Shown here in pieces: positions 5,960 to 5,996 of a stretch of 5,996 nucleotides of DNA. The stretch comes from Verrucomicrobiota bacterium. Lineage in GTDB: Bacteria; Verrucomicrobiota; Verrucomicrobiia; Limisphaerales; AV2. Both the position numbers and the translations under genes were made by a program. Within the stretch, counting starts at the first letter, position 1; every line of letters starts with the position of its first letter. The stretch spans positions 1 through 5,996 of the forward strand of contig QHPA01000173.1 in the NCBI GenBank assembly GCA_003218935.1, read 5' to 3'. The notes beneath the pieces are model-generated. The model ran no database searches and had not been told where the DNA came from. It saw nothing but the letters and a program-made list of their open reading frames with translations.

Positions 5960-5996
5960 TTTCCTCATCACTATGGCTTTTCGAGAATTGTTACGG

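Larger units (their letters stand above)
5679..5996. other. Gene-free right-hand region of nested inverted repeats
   Basis: No convincing gene lies here. Open frames across it translate the repeats. The region holds an outer inverted repeat (arms 5702-5731 and 5930-5959) enclosing a MITE-like palindrome (5760-5865), plus about 60 bases of AT-richer sequence (roughly 5866-5925) without visible motif. The promoter of the minus-strand operon should lie in or beyond this stretch, but I see no convincing -35/-10 pair. Confidence 0.65.

Noticed and set aside
5714..5971. 85-codon minus-strand open frame upstream of the DUF35 gene
   Set aside because: It is encoded mostly by the inverted repeats and shows no family motif.
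5973..5996. Possible start of a plus-strand gene (ATG, reading MAFRELLR) at the right edge
   Set aside because: Only eight codons are visible, and no Shine-Dalgarno sequence precedes the ATG; not enough to support a gene.

Overview
The window is a GC-rich bacterial segment with one partial housekeeping gene at the left edge and, facing it on the minus strand, a fatty-acid/acyl-CoA degradation cluster. The likely host is a member of Verrucomicrobiota (Pedosphaera/Limisphaerales-like). That is an inference from the style of the intergenic DNA: CCCTCACCC/CCCTCTCCC palindromes, runs of GTTGAACGTTGGACGTTGAAAG type, and paired TGTAG...CTACA hairpins. No rRNA or other clean taxonomic marker is present.

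Layout, left to right. Bases 3-581 (+) are the 3' part of aat, leucyl/phenylalanyl-tRNA--protein transferase. Bases 582-901 hold no gene but carry a large paired palindrome (661-813) between two converging transcription units. Everything from 902 to 5678 is read on the minus strand, so transcription runs right to left: a Zn-ribbon/OB-fold (DUF35) acyl-CoA-associated protein (5678-5193), a VLCAD-like acyl-CoA dehydrogenase (5158-3365), a remnant of a long-chain acyl-CoA synthetase (about 3336-3052), a repeat-filled gap (2821-3051), an ACSM-type medium-chain acyl-CoA synthetase (2820-1270), and the detached C-terminal tail of an acetyl/propionyl-CoA synthetase-like enzyme (1315-902). Bases 5679-5996 are gene-free and consist of nested inverted repeats.

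The cluster reads as a beta-oxidation operon: synthetases activate the acid, the dehydrogenase makes the first double bond, and the DUF35 protein normally pairs with a thiolase or acyl-CoA enzyme, presumably encoded beyond the right edge.

The striking feature is that all three acyl-CoA synthetases are broken in their C-terminal lid domain, while the dehydrogenase and DUF35 genes look intact. The ACSM gene stops being recognisable just before the A10 catalytic-lysine motif. It runs through about 50 unrelated bases, bounded by a 6-base direct repeat, into the tail of a different synthetase that still has its A10 lysine but in another frame. This is most simply gene decay by deletion, or an assembly artefact. 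A two-part synthetase in which the detached lid supplies the lysine is possible but speculative. I found no clear evidence of a novel defence, RNA or mobile system; the best novelty candidates are the synthetase scars and a roughly 90-bp MITE-like nested palindrome flanked by an 8-base direct repeat.
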